DNA from: Lysinibacillus xylanilyticus
GTDB taxonomy: Bacteria; Bacillota; Bacilli; Bacillales_A; Planococcaceae
Length of the DNA: 64,000 nucleotides
NCBI RefSeq assembly: GCF_001708185.1
Contig: NZ_MDDN01000015.1
Span: 1 to 64,000, forward strand
Reading direction: 5' to 3'
Below, one piece after another: positions 24,395 through 33,686 of the stretch (the stretch's first letter is position 1; each line of letters starts with the position of its first letter). The notes beneath the pieces were generated by a model. It saw nothing but the letters and a program-made list of their open reading frames with translations, did no database searches and was not told the DNA's origin. The position numbers were made by a program, and so were the translations under genes.

Positions 24395-24832
24395 TTATAA
24401 TCCAAGCATATTTTTAAGGACTGGCACATACTGTCTTGATACAACAGCCCGTTCCCCATTATCAAGTACCGCTTCAAATCGGCCACTTATGGACGGATTA
24501 ATAGAAGAAATTTTGGCTATGTTCAAAATTGTTGATTTGGATGCACGAAAACAGTTCTTTCCCTGTAATAATTCCTCAAGCTCATAAAGCTTTTGTTTTA
24601 CCTCAAAAACGTTTTCCTTGCAGTAAAGAAAAACCTTTCCATCAACTGCCTCGAAATAATAGATAGCACTAAGCTTAATACGGTGAACTCTATCATTTTG
24701 ATAGCCGAGTACAATGAGGTTTTCAGTTTTCAGCCTATTTACGATTTCGTATATTTCGTCATTCACTTCATGACATCTGATGAGGATTTCTTCTTTCATT
24801 TCTTTGCTTATTTCTTCTATTCTAATTTTCAT
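24395..24832 (-). CDS. LytTR-family DNA-binding regulator
   Basis: A 145-aa cytoplasmic protein. Residues ~45-145 form a LytTR domain: IKLSAIYYFEAVDGKVFLYC, NCFRASKSTILNIAKI, GRFEAVLDNGERAVVSRQYV. There is no receiver domain, so it is the stand-alone type paired with DUF3021 membrane proteins. First gene of the operon; the pair probably controls nearby or its own transcription. GGTGAT precedes the ATG. Confidence 0.88.
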   Translation of the reverse strand: MKIRIEEISKEMKEEILIRCHEVNDEIYEIVNRLKTENLIVLGYQNDRVHRIKLSAIYYFEAVDGKVFLYCKENVFEVKQKLYELEELLQGKNCFRASKSTILNIAKISSINPSISGRFEAVLDNGERAVVSRQYVPVLKNMLGL

Positions 24833-25320
24833 ATTATCACCTGCGAAAATTCAAATTATTTCAGGTCGACTAAGGGTTTTTGTTTTTCATTGTTTTCAAG
24901 TGTTGGCGCGTTGATTAGTACAATCGGATCGGGATAATACTTCCATCCTTCAGACTACTTTATTATAACACTCCATATACAGTTCTATTTTACATTTTAT
25001 TTGATTATTGGGATTTATACTAGATATTAGCCAGAGGAGAAAAGGCAGCGGTACAGGAAAAGTGTAGTGCAGCTTATAACAATGTTAAAGTCAAACGGTT
25101 AGAGAACTTGTTTGGGCAAAAAGGAATCATGGTTGTGTAAATCGATTCTCATAATAATTTCTGATCTTACTTGACTAACAAAGATAGCAGTTGACAATAC
25201 AAGGTAGAATACTGACAAGGGGGAGTGTTGAGCAAAAGCTGAGAACATAAGTGAAATGAATTCTACAAATAAGGCTCATCACCAAAAGATGTGGGTGACA
25301 TTGTTAAGAAGTTGTTTTGT
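24833..25320. other. gene-free stretch
   Basis: No supported gene. A short segment near 24913 (gcgcgttgattagtac) resembles the end of the 3173 miniature element, but no partner end is visible. Short protein-like frames around 25080-25140 lack starts. Confidence 0.4.
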
Positions 25321-25326
25321 ATATAA

Positions 25327-25410
25327 GTTGATTGTAGTGGAGGCTGGGCTACTTCCTTGGGGATCACAGATGAGACCTTGTAGCGAGAGAGTAGGGGAAC
25401 GGCCTCACTC
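25327..25410. repeat. left part of a Bacillaceae long inverted repeat
   Basis: gttgattgtagtggaggctgg and ggatcacagatgagacc match the complete element at 35688-35853; the right half is absent or degenerate. Confidence 0.65.
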
Positions 25411-25629
25411 ATTCCTCGAGTTTGTCTTAAGAAAAGCAGCCTGCATTTGATGATGTAAAATCGCATGAAATTCCGTACCATAAAGATTTCTTGTCTTTAC
25501 CGCACTCGTTAAGATTCTCGAAAAAAATGGATGGTCACTACCATTGTGCTTCCGTGTTTTCATTTTTCTTTTAAAAAGCAAAAAAACAACGAAAATTATC
25601 ATAAGTAACTGAAAACACAAAAAAGCCAA
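25405..25629 (-). CDS. doubtful small protein with one membrane helix
   Basis: A 74-aa frame with an N-terminal hydrophobic helix (FLCFQLLMIIFVVFLLF) then basic sequence. Its 3' end runs into the repeat at 25327-25410, so the native C-terminus may be lost. No convincing ribosome binding site. Treat as possible remnant. Confidence 0.25.
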   Translation of the reverse strand: MAFLCFQLLMIIFVVFLLFKRKMKTRKHNGSDHPFFSRILTSAVKTRNLYGTEFHAILHHQMQAAFLKTNSRNE

Positions 25630-25660
25630 AACCGCTTTATGAATGGGTTGTGGCTTTTTA
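25621..25660. terminator. intrinsic terminator
   Basis: aaaaagccaaaacc (25621-25634) pairs with ggttgtggcttttt (25647-25660). On the minus strand it follows the fatty-acid-hydroxylase gene at some distance. Confidence 0.65.
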
Positions 25661-25805
25661 TGTTTATTTAAAGTTTATAAATATCGTCCCTGTGTTCCCG
25701 CACATTCTTATACTTCACGGAACAGATTTCTTCTAACATGCAAAAGTTCATTCGACATTTCTCAGGGAGTGACAGTGGATTATTTGTTATAATTCTATTT
25801 TCTGG

Positions 25806-26420
25806 TCAACCACGTTTCTCTAGATTTTTAGCAGTTTTACTTTGGTCAACATCCTTTTGGTTTTTAAAGGTACCCATGAGAAAATCATAGGCAGGATTCG
25901 TAACACCATACCAGTAATTTTCATTTTTGAAATGATGCCATAAATGAACCTTTTTCATCCAACGCCCCCATGGAGATATTGGCTGTATGGGGCGATGGGC
26001 GATATAATGCTTCCACTCATAAAATAATAAAAAGAGCATGATGCCTGCAATAAATGCGTTTGTCATGATAAAGCTAGATGAAAGAAAATAAAAAATGGCT
26101 GCTACAATTACAATGTTTGGCACACTATACCATAAGGGTAAAAATAATAAATGTAATTCATTCGGACTTGAATGGTGGTCATAATGTAAGCGTTTAAGCA
26201 TTTTTAACAAAAAAGCATTCTTTGGTGGTTTCAGATGAAAAAGAAACCTGTGTGTAACATACTCAGCTAAGGAATACATAATCATGCCCAGAATAAAAGC
26301 ACCCAAAATTCCGAAAGAGGTTAAATGTAGAATCATATAACCAAAGCTAATGAGGAATAGACAGCTCATGATTAATATATCAGGGTAGGAAAAATATTCT
26401 TTCATATATTTCATTTTCAT
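25806..26420 (-). CDS. fatty acid hydroxylase / sterol desaturase family protein
   Basis: A 204-aa membrane protein of the di-iron FA-hydroxylase superfamily. Histidine clusters are EYVTHRFLFH (about residue 50), RLHYDHHSSP (about 75), KHYIAHR (about 136) and KVHLWHHF (about 158), the expected HxxxxH, HxxHH, HxxxH, HxxHH pattern. It has about four hydrophobic segments. The reaction is oxygen-dependent hydroxylation of a fatty acyl chain. It is 21 bp downstream of the FadR-like gene, so the two form an operon. Start after GGAGGCG. Confidence 0.85.
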   Translation of the reverse strand: MKMKYMKEYFSYPDILIMSCLFLISFGYMILHLTSFGILGAFILGMIMYSLAEYVTHRFLFHLKPPKNAFLLKMLKRLHYDHHSSPNELHLLFLPLWYSVPNIVIVAAIFYFLSSSFIMTNAFIAGIMLFLLFYEWKHYIAHRPIQPISPWGRWMKKVHLWHHFKNENYWYGVTNPAYDFLMGTFKNQKDVDQSKTAKNLEKRG

Positions 26421-26441
26421 TGATCACGCCTCCAGCATTTT

Positions 26442-27125
26442 TTATTTTTTTCTATCTTTCCAAAGAGCCAAGCTTTTCGCCATTGTTGTCGTAGATAACC
26501 TTTCCGCCTCCATTGCATCTCCCTTTAATGCAGCTTTTAATAACTCGTGGTAATAGTTGAAGGACAACTCACGATGATCTTTTACAGAAAAAAATCTCTT
26601 CGCCATATCTATATAAATGGAATCGAAGCTATTCAAAATAAGTAGAAAGATTGGATTGGCAGCCAGACCAGCACACCTTTTTTGCAAATCCCAATCAAAT
26701 GCTGCGTAGCTTTCTGCACAATCTTCAAGCTGCTCTAGATTGGCAAGGAGAGCAACCACTTTCGGTTGATTAAACGTAACAGCATCACGAATATAAGTCG
26801 GAGTCAAAGAACTTCTTAATTCTAATAAGTACATGACGAATTCATCTGTAATGGTATGATGATTCTCAACAATATTAACAAGTGTCGATAGATTCCCATT
26901 GCGCCAATAATCATTTACAATCGCAGGCATTCCTTTTCTCCCTGTTATCCATCCACTCTTTCCTAAACGTTGAAGTGCCTCTCGAATAGTTGGTCGACCA
27001 ACCCCAAATTCTTTTGCAAGCTCTCTTTCCGGCGGTAAAGTACTTCCTATAGAATAAACACCAGCCAATATAGATCTAATTAATTCATTCTCAATTTTAT
27101 CTGAGGAGCGTTCTTTTTCTTTCAA
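26442..27125 (-). CDS. FadR-type GntR family regulator
   Basis: I start at TTG 27125, preceded by AAGGGGAAGAGG; the frame extends to TTG 27158 without a site. The ~227-aa protein has an N-terminal GntR winged helix (STLPPERELAKEFGVGRPTI, REALQRLGKSGWI) and an all-helical C-terminal domain with FadR-like features (NIVENHHTITDEFVMYLLEL, AFDWDLQKRCAGLAANPIF). E. coli-type FadR senses acyl-CoA. Its operon partner being a fatty-acid hydroxylase supports a lipid-responsive role. Two candidate operators lie just upstream. Confidence 0.85.
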   Translation of the reverse strand: MKEKERSSDKIENELIRSILAGVYSIGSTLPPERELAKEFGVGRPTIREALQRLGKSGWITGRKGMPAIVNDYWRNGNLSTLVNIVENHHTITDEFVMYLLELRSSLTPTYIRDAVTFNQPKVVALLANLEQLEDCAESYAAFDWDLQKRCAGLAANPIFLLILNSFDSIYIDMAKRFFSVKDHRELSFNYYHELLKAALKGDAMEAERLSTTTMAKSLALWKDRKK

Positions 27126-27147
27126 ATCCTCTTCCCCTTTGTTTTTT

Positions 27148-27180
27148 TGGTAATACAAATTAAAGACAGTGGTAATACCA
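27148..27180. promoter_or_regulatory. candidate FadR/GntR operators
   Basis: TGGTAATACCA (27170-27180) is a near-palindrome of the GntR TGGTnnnACCA type, and a second half-matching TGGTAATAC lies at 27148-27156. Both are upstream of the TTG start chosen for the regulator, consistent with autoregulation of the regulator-hydroxylase operon. Confidence 0.55.
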
Positions 27181-27262
27181 AAAAGTATATATCAAGTTTG
27201 AATTTTCTGTCAATGGAATGTGACGAAATTTTATTAGAGAAGCAACGATCCAATTAGATCTA

Positions 27263-27445
27263 ATGGTTTCCCTAAGATTATGGAACCTTACACAAGACAA
27301 TTCGACGAATATTGAAAGAAAACGAATCAGAGAATTACTAGAAATTATTGAGAAAGAATTTGATTTAGACTACAAAATTAAGGTGAAGGTCATACCAAGA
27401 AGCGGCGTGAAAATTGCGGACCGCATCTTCATCAATCAAGATTAA
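27263..27445 (+). pseudogene. unidentified coding fragment
   Basis: A 60-aa frame (LLEIIEKEFDLDYKIKVKVI then PRSGVKIADRIF) is protein-like, but no start signal is visible. The flanks (27181-27262 and 27446-27792) hold no other supported gene. Probably a remnant. Confidence 0.3.
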
Positions 27446-27792
27446 GAGTTTCATTAGCCTGCGTTCCATGAAGAAGATGTTGAGAAGGGCATCTGTTAGG
27501 CATACGAAATAAAGCGGGAGTTTTTAGCAAACAGAACCGTTATTCCTTGTTGCCTAGGTGGTGAGAGGAAATAGTAATGAAAATTCAATTTCTGGAGATA
27601 GTTTGAGCCCAAAACCTTGCAGATGGTTTTTCACGAAGTGTGGGAGTGATGGAACTATGTAGAAAATGCGGATTTCGCAAAAGGTTTGGAAAATAGATAG
27701 GCAAATGGCTAGGATATAGTAAGTTAGATTGAGCAATGCCTCATTTAGATATAACGAGGTAAACCTGATCAAAAGTAAGTGCGTTTTTTAAA

Positions 27793-27827
27793 AACAGGCA
27801 CATTCGCTTCATGCGAACGTGCCTGTT
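27793..27827 (-). terminator. intrinsic terminator of the MFS gene
   Basis: aacaggcacattcgc and gcgaacgtgcctgtt pair around ttcat, followed by a T-run on the minus strand. It lies 57 bp after the MFS stop. Confidence 0.8.
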
Positions 27828-27883
27828 GGATTTGTATTTCTACTAAAGTATATGTTGCATTTGTATAATTGCTCATTTCATTT

Positions 27884-29074
27884 TTAGGCTGATTTCTTTT
27901 GTTTTTGGTCTAAAAGATGACAAAAGAAAGTTAGTAGACTTGCACAGACTGCAACGATTCCACCGACCCATGTTACATTCATCAAATTCCCTTGATGGTA
28001 TACAATTCCGCCTAATGCAGAACCAAAAGCGATGCCTACATTGCTTGCCACTGGCATAAGTGAAGCCGCGAGTCCTGTAGCATTTGGCTGATAAATTCCA
28101 GCGAGGTCTATTAAATATAGCTGAGTAGATGTTGTTAAGAGGATGGCCATTAACGACATGAAGCCAATGTTTACCAGTCCTAAAATAAAGTGATTTGTTG
28201 TCCAAAATAAACTTGTCAGAACAACTGCCTGCACGAGAAAAACAAACCGAAGGCGACCGATTGGATTGTGGCTGGCAATTTTACCGGCAAGGATGTTGCT
28301 GAAAATCGAGATAAACCCGTAAGCAAATAAGATTAAACTAATTGAATGATCGGGTGCTCCCATTCCCTTTAAGATAGGAACAAGGTAAGTAAAGACGGCA
28401 TAAGTTGCGCCAAATCCGAGAGCAGGAATGAAAAAAGCCATCAAAATTCGTGGCTTGGTCATTAAAGAAAACTGATCCCGTATCGAGCTGCGTTCTTGGC
28501 TGAGACCATTAGGTAAGACAAAAAAGGATGCCAAAAACGCCAATCCTCCTAGGAAAGTGGTTAACATGAAAGTGGCATTCCAGCCGTACCGTTCGGCGAT
28601 GACAATACCAATTGGCACTCCAACGACATTTGCAAGTGTGAAACCACCAAAAACGAATGATATCGCAAGTCCGCGTTTTTTAATTGGCATGGTTTCACTT
28701 GCAACAATCATAGCTAGAGAGATTAATACTCCTGTTACAATCGCTGTCATAATCCGAAGTACAAGGAGCATGAAGTAGCTCGTCGAAATGACGCACAAAG
28801 CATTCAAGACGATGAAAGATCCTATCAAAAACAACATCCATTTACGCTTTGGTAAATGACTTGTTGCTGACATCACTAGGGGTGTGGCGATGGCAAACGT
28901 AATGGCAAACGCAGAGACGAGTGTGCCTGCCTTTGCATTTGTCATATGAAGACTCGAAGAAATATCTGTTAAAATTCCGACAATAACAAATTCGCTTGTC
29001 CCGAGTACAAATGTTAATAAAGAGAGTGTTAAAATGAGCAACCAATGTCGCTTGGTTAATTTTGTGGGGTGCAT
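27884..29074 (-). CDS. MFS transporter, DHA1 drug/arabinose-efflux type
   Basis: A 396-aa protein with twelve predicted helices, typical of the DHA1 family. The N-terminus LTLSLLTFVLGTSEFVIVGI is the signature of YdhP/AraJ/Cmr-like exporters. Motif A is degenerate (SATSHLPKRKWMLFL, residues ~70-84), and the helix V G-rich motif is VFGGFTLANVVGVPIG. A drug/proton antiport role is likely; the substrate is unknown. AAAGAGG precedes the ATG. Single gene, divergent from the DUF2268 gene. Confidence 0.85.
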   Translation of the reverse strand: MHPTKLTKRHWLLILTLSLLTFVLGTSEFVIVGILTDISSSLHMTNAKAGTLVSAFAITFAIATPLVMSATSHLPKRKWMLFLIGSFIVLNALCVISTSYFMLLVLRIMTAIVTGVLISLAMIVASETMPIKKRGLAISFVFGGFTLANVVGVPIGIVIAERYGWNATFMLTTFLGGLAFLASFFVLPNGLSQERSSIRDQFSLMTKPRILMAFFIPALGFGATYAVFTYLVPILKGMGAPDHSISLILFAYGFISIFSNILAGKIASHNPIGRLRFVFLVQAVVLTSLFWTTNHFILGLVNIGFMSLMAILLTTSTQLYLIDLAGIYQPNATGLAASLMPVASNVGIAFGSALGGIVYHQGNLMNVTWVGGIVAVCASLLTFFCHLLDQKQKKSA

Positions 29075-29350
29075 AAATACCTCTTTTCTTAGATGTATGT
29101 AAATGTGTCACAGAGTAAATACACAACCTGAACATCATACCACAAAATTTTTAGCGAGAAAAACCCTTTCTTAATCAATAGAACACCACAATCGACAAGG
29201 CTGTAGAGTAAGAAGAAGACTATTAAAGTATGCATATTTTTGTTGAATGATTAAGAAACGGACTAAGTACATGGAATGCAATAGTAAACATTAAAAGCTT
29301 TACATTGACGTTGCGTAAAGGATTAAGCTTTTAGAAAAGGGGGCGATAAC

Positions 29351-30259
29351 GTGGGAAAAGTAAGGATCAATTTAATCAATAGCTTGGATTTCTATGAAAA
29401 GTGTTTACTAGGAAATGTTAATGAGAATTCATTCCGTTATGACTTGATGCAACCAATGAAAACAATATGGGATTATTTAAATGTACCGTTAAAAGCAACA
29501 CAACCTAATGGATACGATGTTGTTATGGCATCAGAGATGTTAGGGATTTGGACGCCTAGAAAATCTATTCAACAAGTTGAAGATAATCTACCAGAGCTTG
29601 TAGAATCTAGAATTTTTGATGAATATCAGGAAGTGATTTCAAAAGGAATGGATGCATTTGAAAAGATCGGTTATTCTATTCCACTAGAAAAAATCGACAT
29701 AACTATTCTTTTAGGGGATGAAGATAGTCAAGAAATGAAAGTAAATAAAGGATATTCAGGTTTTGGTGGAATACCGGGATATATTTTGCTAATGGCTGTT
29801 CCTAATGATTTTAATAAGAAACGATTAAAATCCGCTTTAGCTCACGAGTTTAATCATAATGTTCGTTTTACATTTGAACCATTTAATCATGGTGACGTGA
29901 CTGTAGAAGAATATATAGTATTGGAAGGTTTAGCTGAATGTTTTGCTGAAGAAATGTATGGGAAAGAATTGATTGGACCTTGGATTGAAGATTTTGATCA
30001 AGAAGAGATGGCGTACTCAATCGAAGTGATAAAAGAAGGACGAAAGACGAAAGGTTTTGGGGAAGTATCAGCTTATATGTTTGGTGATGAGGTTGCTAAG
30101 AGAAAGGGGTATAGTCCAGTTGGTTTATCAGGGAATGCAGGTTATACTATTGGTTACCATTTGATTAAGAAATACTTAGCTAACAGTAACAAGAGCATTG
30201 CCGAAGCGACACTGACTCCTACTGAAGAAATAGTGAGCGTCTCTAAATTTTTCGATTAA
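29351..30259 (+). CDS. DUF2268 zinc-metalloprotease-like protein (YjaZ-type)
   Basis: A 302-aa cytoplasmic protein. The gluzincin-like site is HEFNH at residues 165-169, with a following glutamate in EGLAE (E192 or E196) as probable third zinc ligand. The N-terminus contains a helical DUF2268 prefix. This family is predicted to have protease activity and is often linked to heat-shock proteins. GTG start after AAAAGGGGGCG. A dyad CTTTAC...GTAAAG (29299-29321) with TTGACG (29305) lies upstream and could be a regulator site. Monocistronic with a terminator. Confidence 0.82.
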   Translation: MGKVRINLINSLDFYEKCLLGNVNENSFRYDLMQPMKTIWDYLNVPLKATQPNGYDVVMASEMLGIWTPRKSIQQVEDNLPELVESRIFDEYQEVISKGMDAFEKIGYSIPLEKIDITILLGDEDSQEMKVNKGYSGFGGIPGYILLMAVPNDFNKKRLKSALAHEFNHNVRFTFEPFNHGDVTVEEYIVLEGLAECFAEEMYGKELIGPWIEDFDQEEMAYSIEVIKEGRKTKGFGEVSAYMFGDEVAKRKGYSPVGLSGNAGYTIGYHLIKKYLANSNKSIAEATLTPTEEIVSVSKFFD

Positions 30260-30342
30260 CCTCACTTACAACTGATCGGTAGGGCAACAACGGATTTATA
30301 AATAATCAAAATTTATTACTAAACTACACCTAATAATCAATC

Positions 30343-30379
30343 AAACTATTTCTCAATGAAAACGAGAAATAGTTTTTTT
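30343..30379 (+). terminator. intrinsic terminator
   Basis: aaactatttctc (30343-30354) and gagaaatagttt (30364-30375) with a following T-run. Confidence 0.85.
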
Positions 30380-30502
30380 ATGTGAAAAATGGTTTTTATG
30401 TTGTTTTACTTTGTTTATATGTTTATTTTTACAACTTGTTAATAAAAGTACAACATCTGATTAATAATTTGGCTTTACAATGTGAAACAGGAGGTGACAT
30501 GA

Positions 30503-31369
30503 ATGCAAATAAAATTTTCAAAGGCTGCGTTCTTTTTATTACCGGTTGGAATACCTCTTATACTCTTTTGGATCATTCCGAATTTGTTTAGTTTAGGTAT
30601 TAGTTTTACAGACTGGGATTTCATGACAAATGATTTTCATTTTGTTGGTTTAGATAACTATTTCAATTTGTTTACCCAGGCATCATTTAAGCAGGCATTG
30701 CTAAACACTCTTTATTTTGGATTTGGGACAGTTATTCCAACAACTGTATTAGGATTAGGTTTTGCTCTGTTCTTTAGAAAAAATTTCAAAGGCTCTGCCA
30801 TTTATAAATTGATGATTTTTTCACCATGGGTAACACCAACAGTAGCTGTATCGATTGTATGGTCACTTCTATATGAACCGGAACTAGGTGTTATCAATAA
30901 GCTGTTAGGTTTAGTAGGAATACCTGGTTTGGAATGGCTTAAGAGCAGTGAAACCGCAATGCTAGCAGTTATTATTGTAACGGTTTGGAAACTAGTTGGA
31001 TGGACAATGATTTTCTATATTGGTGCATTAGAGAAAGTACCTGATAGCTTATATGAAGCGGCGAGTATCGATGGAGCAAATGCATGGCAAAAGTTTCGAC
31101 ATGTCACACTCCCAATGGTTTCACCAACAACTTTTTTCTTAATTGTTGTGAATACGATTGTATCGCTGCAAGCATACGATCAAATTAAAATCTTAACACA
31201 AGGTGGGCCGAGTGGTTCGACAAGAACATTACTCTATTTATTCTTTGAACAAGCATTTGAACAATTTGATATGGGATCAGCGACAGCCATCGCATTTATC
31301 ATATTAATCATTACAATCCTACTATCGTTTTTAAACAAGATAATAGGTGACAAGTGGGTGAATTATTAA
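30503..31369 (+). CDS. ABC sugar/glycerol-phosphate transporter permease (MalF/UgpA type)
   Basis: A 288-aa inner-membrane permease with six helices. The ATPase-docking EAA loop is EAASIDGANAWQKFRHVTLP (about residues 188-207). The N-terminal ALLPxxL-like start and YxxLF region (FVGLDNYFNLFTQ) are typical of carbohydrate CUT1 permeases. GGAGGTGAC lies 8 nt before the ATG at 30503; the ATG four bases earlier is out of frame. First gene of the import operon. Confidence 0.88.
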   Translation: MQIKFSKAAFFLLPVGIPLILFWIIPNLFSLGISFTDWDFMTNDFHFVGLDNYFNLFTQASFKQALLNTLYFGFGTVIPTTVLGLGFALFFRKNFKGSAIYKLMIFSPWVTPTVAVSIVWSLLYEPELGVINKLLGLVGIPGLEWLKSSETAMLAVIIVTVWKLVGWTMIFYIGALEKVPDSLYEAASIDGANAWQKFRHVTLPMVSPTTFFLIVVNTIVSLQAYDQIKILTQGGPSGSTRTLLYLFFEQAFEQFDMGSATAIAFIILIITILLSFLNKIIGDKWVNY

Positions 31370-31372
31370 GAC

Positions 31373-32200
31373 ATGAGTAATCGAAAAAAGACGCCATTGA
31401 TTTTCAAGCATCTCTTTTTAGCTGTATCAAGTATCTTGTTTGTCTTTCCTTTTATATGGATGATCCTTAGTTCGTTTAAAACATCCAGTGAAGTACTACA
31501 AGGTAGTTTTTGGCCAAAAGAATTCCATTGGGAAAATTATTCTGAAGTATTAGAAATCATTCCTTTTCACACGTATATCTTTAACAGTTTCTATACTTCT
31601 TTGCTGATTACAATCTATGTTCTTATTTCGTCAGCGCTCTTTGCTTATATGTTGGCATTTTATAAATTTAAAGGGAAAGAATTAACGTTTGGCGTTGTCA
31701 TGGCAACATATATGATTCCAGGTGCTGTATCGTATGTTCCTGTTTATGTGATGTTAGCAAAAATGGGAATTCTTAATACCCATTTCGGATATATTATTTC
31801 TTTAGCAGTTAGTGTATTTGGGATTTTTTATTTAAGACAAGCGTTCCTTAAAGTTGGTTATGAAATTGTAGAAGCAGCCAAAATTGATGGAGCTAGTGAT
31901 TGGAAAATCCTTTGGAAGATTGTCTTTCCGGTGACACGTTCATCATTTGTAACACTAGGTTTAGTGACATTTATAGAAAACTATAATAACTATATTTGGC
32001 CAGCGTTAGTATTAAAAGATAACGATAAAAAATTAATCACAAATGGGATTGCTGATTATTTCATTAATAGCTCATTAGGTAGGGATTGGTCACACATTAT
32101 GGTTGCAAGTACAATCGCTACAGTCCCACTTTTACTTGTATTTTTAGTATTGCAAAAATGGTTCCTCTCAGGTGTTTCTGATTCTGGAATAAAAGGTTAA
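31373..32200 (+). CDS. ABC sugar/glycerol-phosphate transporter permease (MalG/UgpE type)
   Basis: A 275-aa partner permease, six helices, CUT1 family. The N-terminus has FPFIWMILSSFKTSSE, and the EAA loop is EAAKIDGASDWKILWKIVFP (about residues 164-183). The ATG starts 3 bp after the upstream permease gene's stop codon, so the two are translationally coupled. The two permeases form the membrane channel of the importer. Confidence 0.88.
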   Translation: MSNRKKTPLIFKHLFLAVSSILFVFPFIWMILSSFKTSSEVLQGSFWPKEFHWENYSEVLEIIPFHTYIFNSFYTSLLITIYVLISSALFAYMLAFYKFKGKELTFGVVMATYMIPGAVSYVPVYVMLAKMGILNTHFGYIISLAVSVFGIFYLRQAFLKVGYEIVEAAKIDGASDWKILWKIVFPVTRSSFVTLGLVTFIENYNNYIWPALVLKDNDKKLITNGIADYFINSSLGRDWSHIMVASTIATVPLLLVFLVLQKWFLSGVSDSGIKG

Positions 32201-32222
32201 CTAATTTTAAAGGAGGCATTTC

Positions 32223-33578
32223 ATGATGAAGAAATTATTAACGCTTTTTATGGTTGTATCATTATTTGTTAGTGTACTAGCAGGATGTTCTGGAGGAGAA
32301 GGAAATACAGTTAAGGTAACGAAAGAAGGGGAAAAAATCGTTGTCCCATTTATTAACGGAGTTGGGGGGTCCCTTGCGGATCGTTTAGATAAGATTGTGA
32401 TGGAATTCAATGAAAGTCAGGACAAGTACGTTGTAAAAACGACAAAAGCAGGCAACTACGATGAGTCTTATCAAAAGCTTCAAAGTGGATTTGCGGCAAA
32501 CAATCAAGAAGCCATAGCTTTACTAGGTTCAGACGTTATTCAAAACTACATTAACAAAGATTTAGTTGTCCCAATCGATCCATTTATCAATAATGATAAA
32601 GAATTGAAAATAGAGAATTATGGTAAAGGTTTTGTTAGTCAAGCAACAGTAGATGGGAAAATATATGGAATTCCTCTATATGGTACAACTCAAATACTTT
32701 ATTATAATAAAAAAGTATTAGAGGAAAATGGCTTTACTACGGATGACTTAAAGACATGGGAAGGGCTTGAGAAGGTAGCTGAAAAAGTATCAAAACGTGA
32801 TGAAAATGGCAACGTTCAATATGCAGGGTGGATGCCAATTTGGGGTACGACAAATTTAATTGATTCGGTTCGAAGTGCTGGAGGAAATGTATTAAGTGAA
32901 GACGGAACAAAAGTTTTAATTAACGATGAAACATGGGTAAAGGTATGGGAGAAATACCGTAAGTGGCTTCATGAAGATAAAATCATGAACATTCATACAG
33001 GTGGTACTGGATGGGAATATTGGGATAACACAATTATTGATTTTGTTGAAGGTAAAACGTTAGGATATACAGGTTCATCTGGTGACCAAGGATTTGTCTA
33101 CAAATCGTTAGGTGAGGGGATGGATGAGGCGGAAAGACTGGCTACGTTTGGAGCCGTTCCGCAACCAGGCTGGGGTGATCATAAGCCAGCACCGAAATTA
33201 GAAGCATATTTTTTCACATTAACTAGAAATATTGATCCAGAAGTAGCACAAGGTGCATATGAGTTTATGAAATTTGCGACAACTACTGAAAAAACAGCTG
33301 AATGGTCAATGGAAACAGGCTATATCCCTGTTCAAAATAATGTCACTGATTATAAGCCTTATGCAGAATTCGTAAAAAAACAACCACAGGCGTTAGTTCC
33401 GTTAGAGCAAGCGAATGAATATGGCGTTTCACCATTTATTGATCCAACAGGCGGAAAAATCTATGATGCACTAGATATAGCGAAAGATAAAGTAGAAATC
33501 GAAGGGATCTCTGCTAAGGAAGCATTAGATGAAGCAGCAACAATTGCCCAGCAAGAATTAGACAAAGTAAATAAATAA
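32223..33578 (+). CDS. ABC transporter substrate-binding lipoprotein (UgpB-like)
   Basis: A 451-aa lipoprotein. The signal peptide ends in the lipobox VLAGC (Cys21 or Cys22). The mature part begins with GVGGSLADRLDKIVMEFNES and GNYDESYQKLQSGFA, similar to glycerol-3-phosphate binding proteins (UgpB), with YGIPLYGTTQILYYNKK and tryptophan-rich ligand-loop segments. Being longer than typical maltose binders supports the UgpB-type. AAAGGAGG site. It captures the ligand outside the membrane and delivers it to the two permeases. The ligand is not proven. Confidence 0.85.
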   Translation: MMKKLLTLFMVVSLFVSVLAGCSGGEGNTVKVTKEGEKIVVPFINGVGGSLADRLDKIVMEFNESQDKYVVKTTKAGNYDESYQKLQSGFAANNQEAIALLGSDVIQNYINKDLVVPIDPFINNDKELKIENYGKGFVSQATVDGKIYGIPLYGTTQILYYNKKVLEENGFTTDDLKTWEGLEKVAEKVSKRDENGNVQYAGWMPIWGTTNLIDSVRSAGGNVLSEDGTKVLINDETWVKVWEKYRKWLHEDKIMNIHTGGTGWEYWDNTIIDFVEGKTLGYTGSSGDQGFVYKSLGEGMDEAERLATFGAVPQPGWGDHKPAPKLEAYFFTLTRNIDPEVAQGAYEFMKFATTTEKTAEWSMETGYIPVQNNVTDYKPYAEFVKKQPQALVPLEQANEYGVSPFIDPTGGKIYDALDIAKDKVEIEGISAKEALDEAATIAQQELDKVNK

Positions 33579-33587
33579 AACTTTTCG

Positions 33588-33611
33588 AAGAGAAATGGTG
33601 GTGCTTCTCTT
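33588..33611 (+). terminator. weak intra-operon hairpin
   Basis: aagagaa and ttctctt pair around ten bases after the binding-protein gene, followed by only four Ts. It may partly attenuate transcription so that the binding protein is made in excess. Confidence 0.45.
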
Positions 33612-33686
33612 TTGAATGGAAGAAGTACCTTTATTGTCTTACAGTTAGAACAAAATAATAGGTTTTAAGTTAGAGGAGGCAAAAAA

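Noticed and set aside
24901-24950. gcgcgttgattagtac as another miniature-element end
   Set aside because: Only the core GTTGATTA matches and there is no internal hairpin or opposite end.
29296-29335. TTGACG dyad before the DUF2268 gene as a MerR-controlled promoter
   Set aside because: The -10 would be a weak TTTAGA and the resulting transcript would start inside the ribosome binding site. Mentioned only as a possible regulator site.
30382-30591. 69-aa frame starting at the ATG four bases upstream of the permease start
   Set aside because: Out of frame with the permease and hydrophobic only by overlap; the GGAGG spacing fits the permease ATG at 30503.
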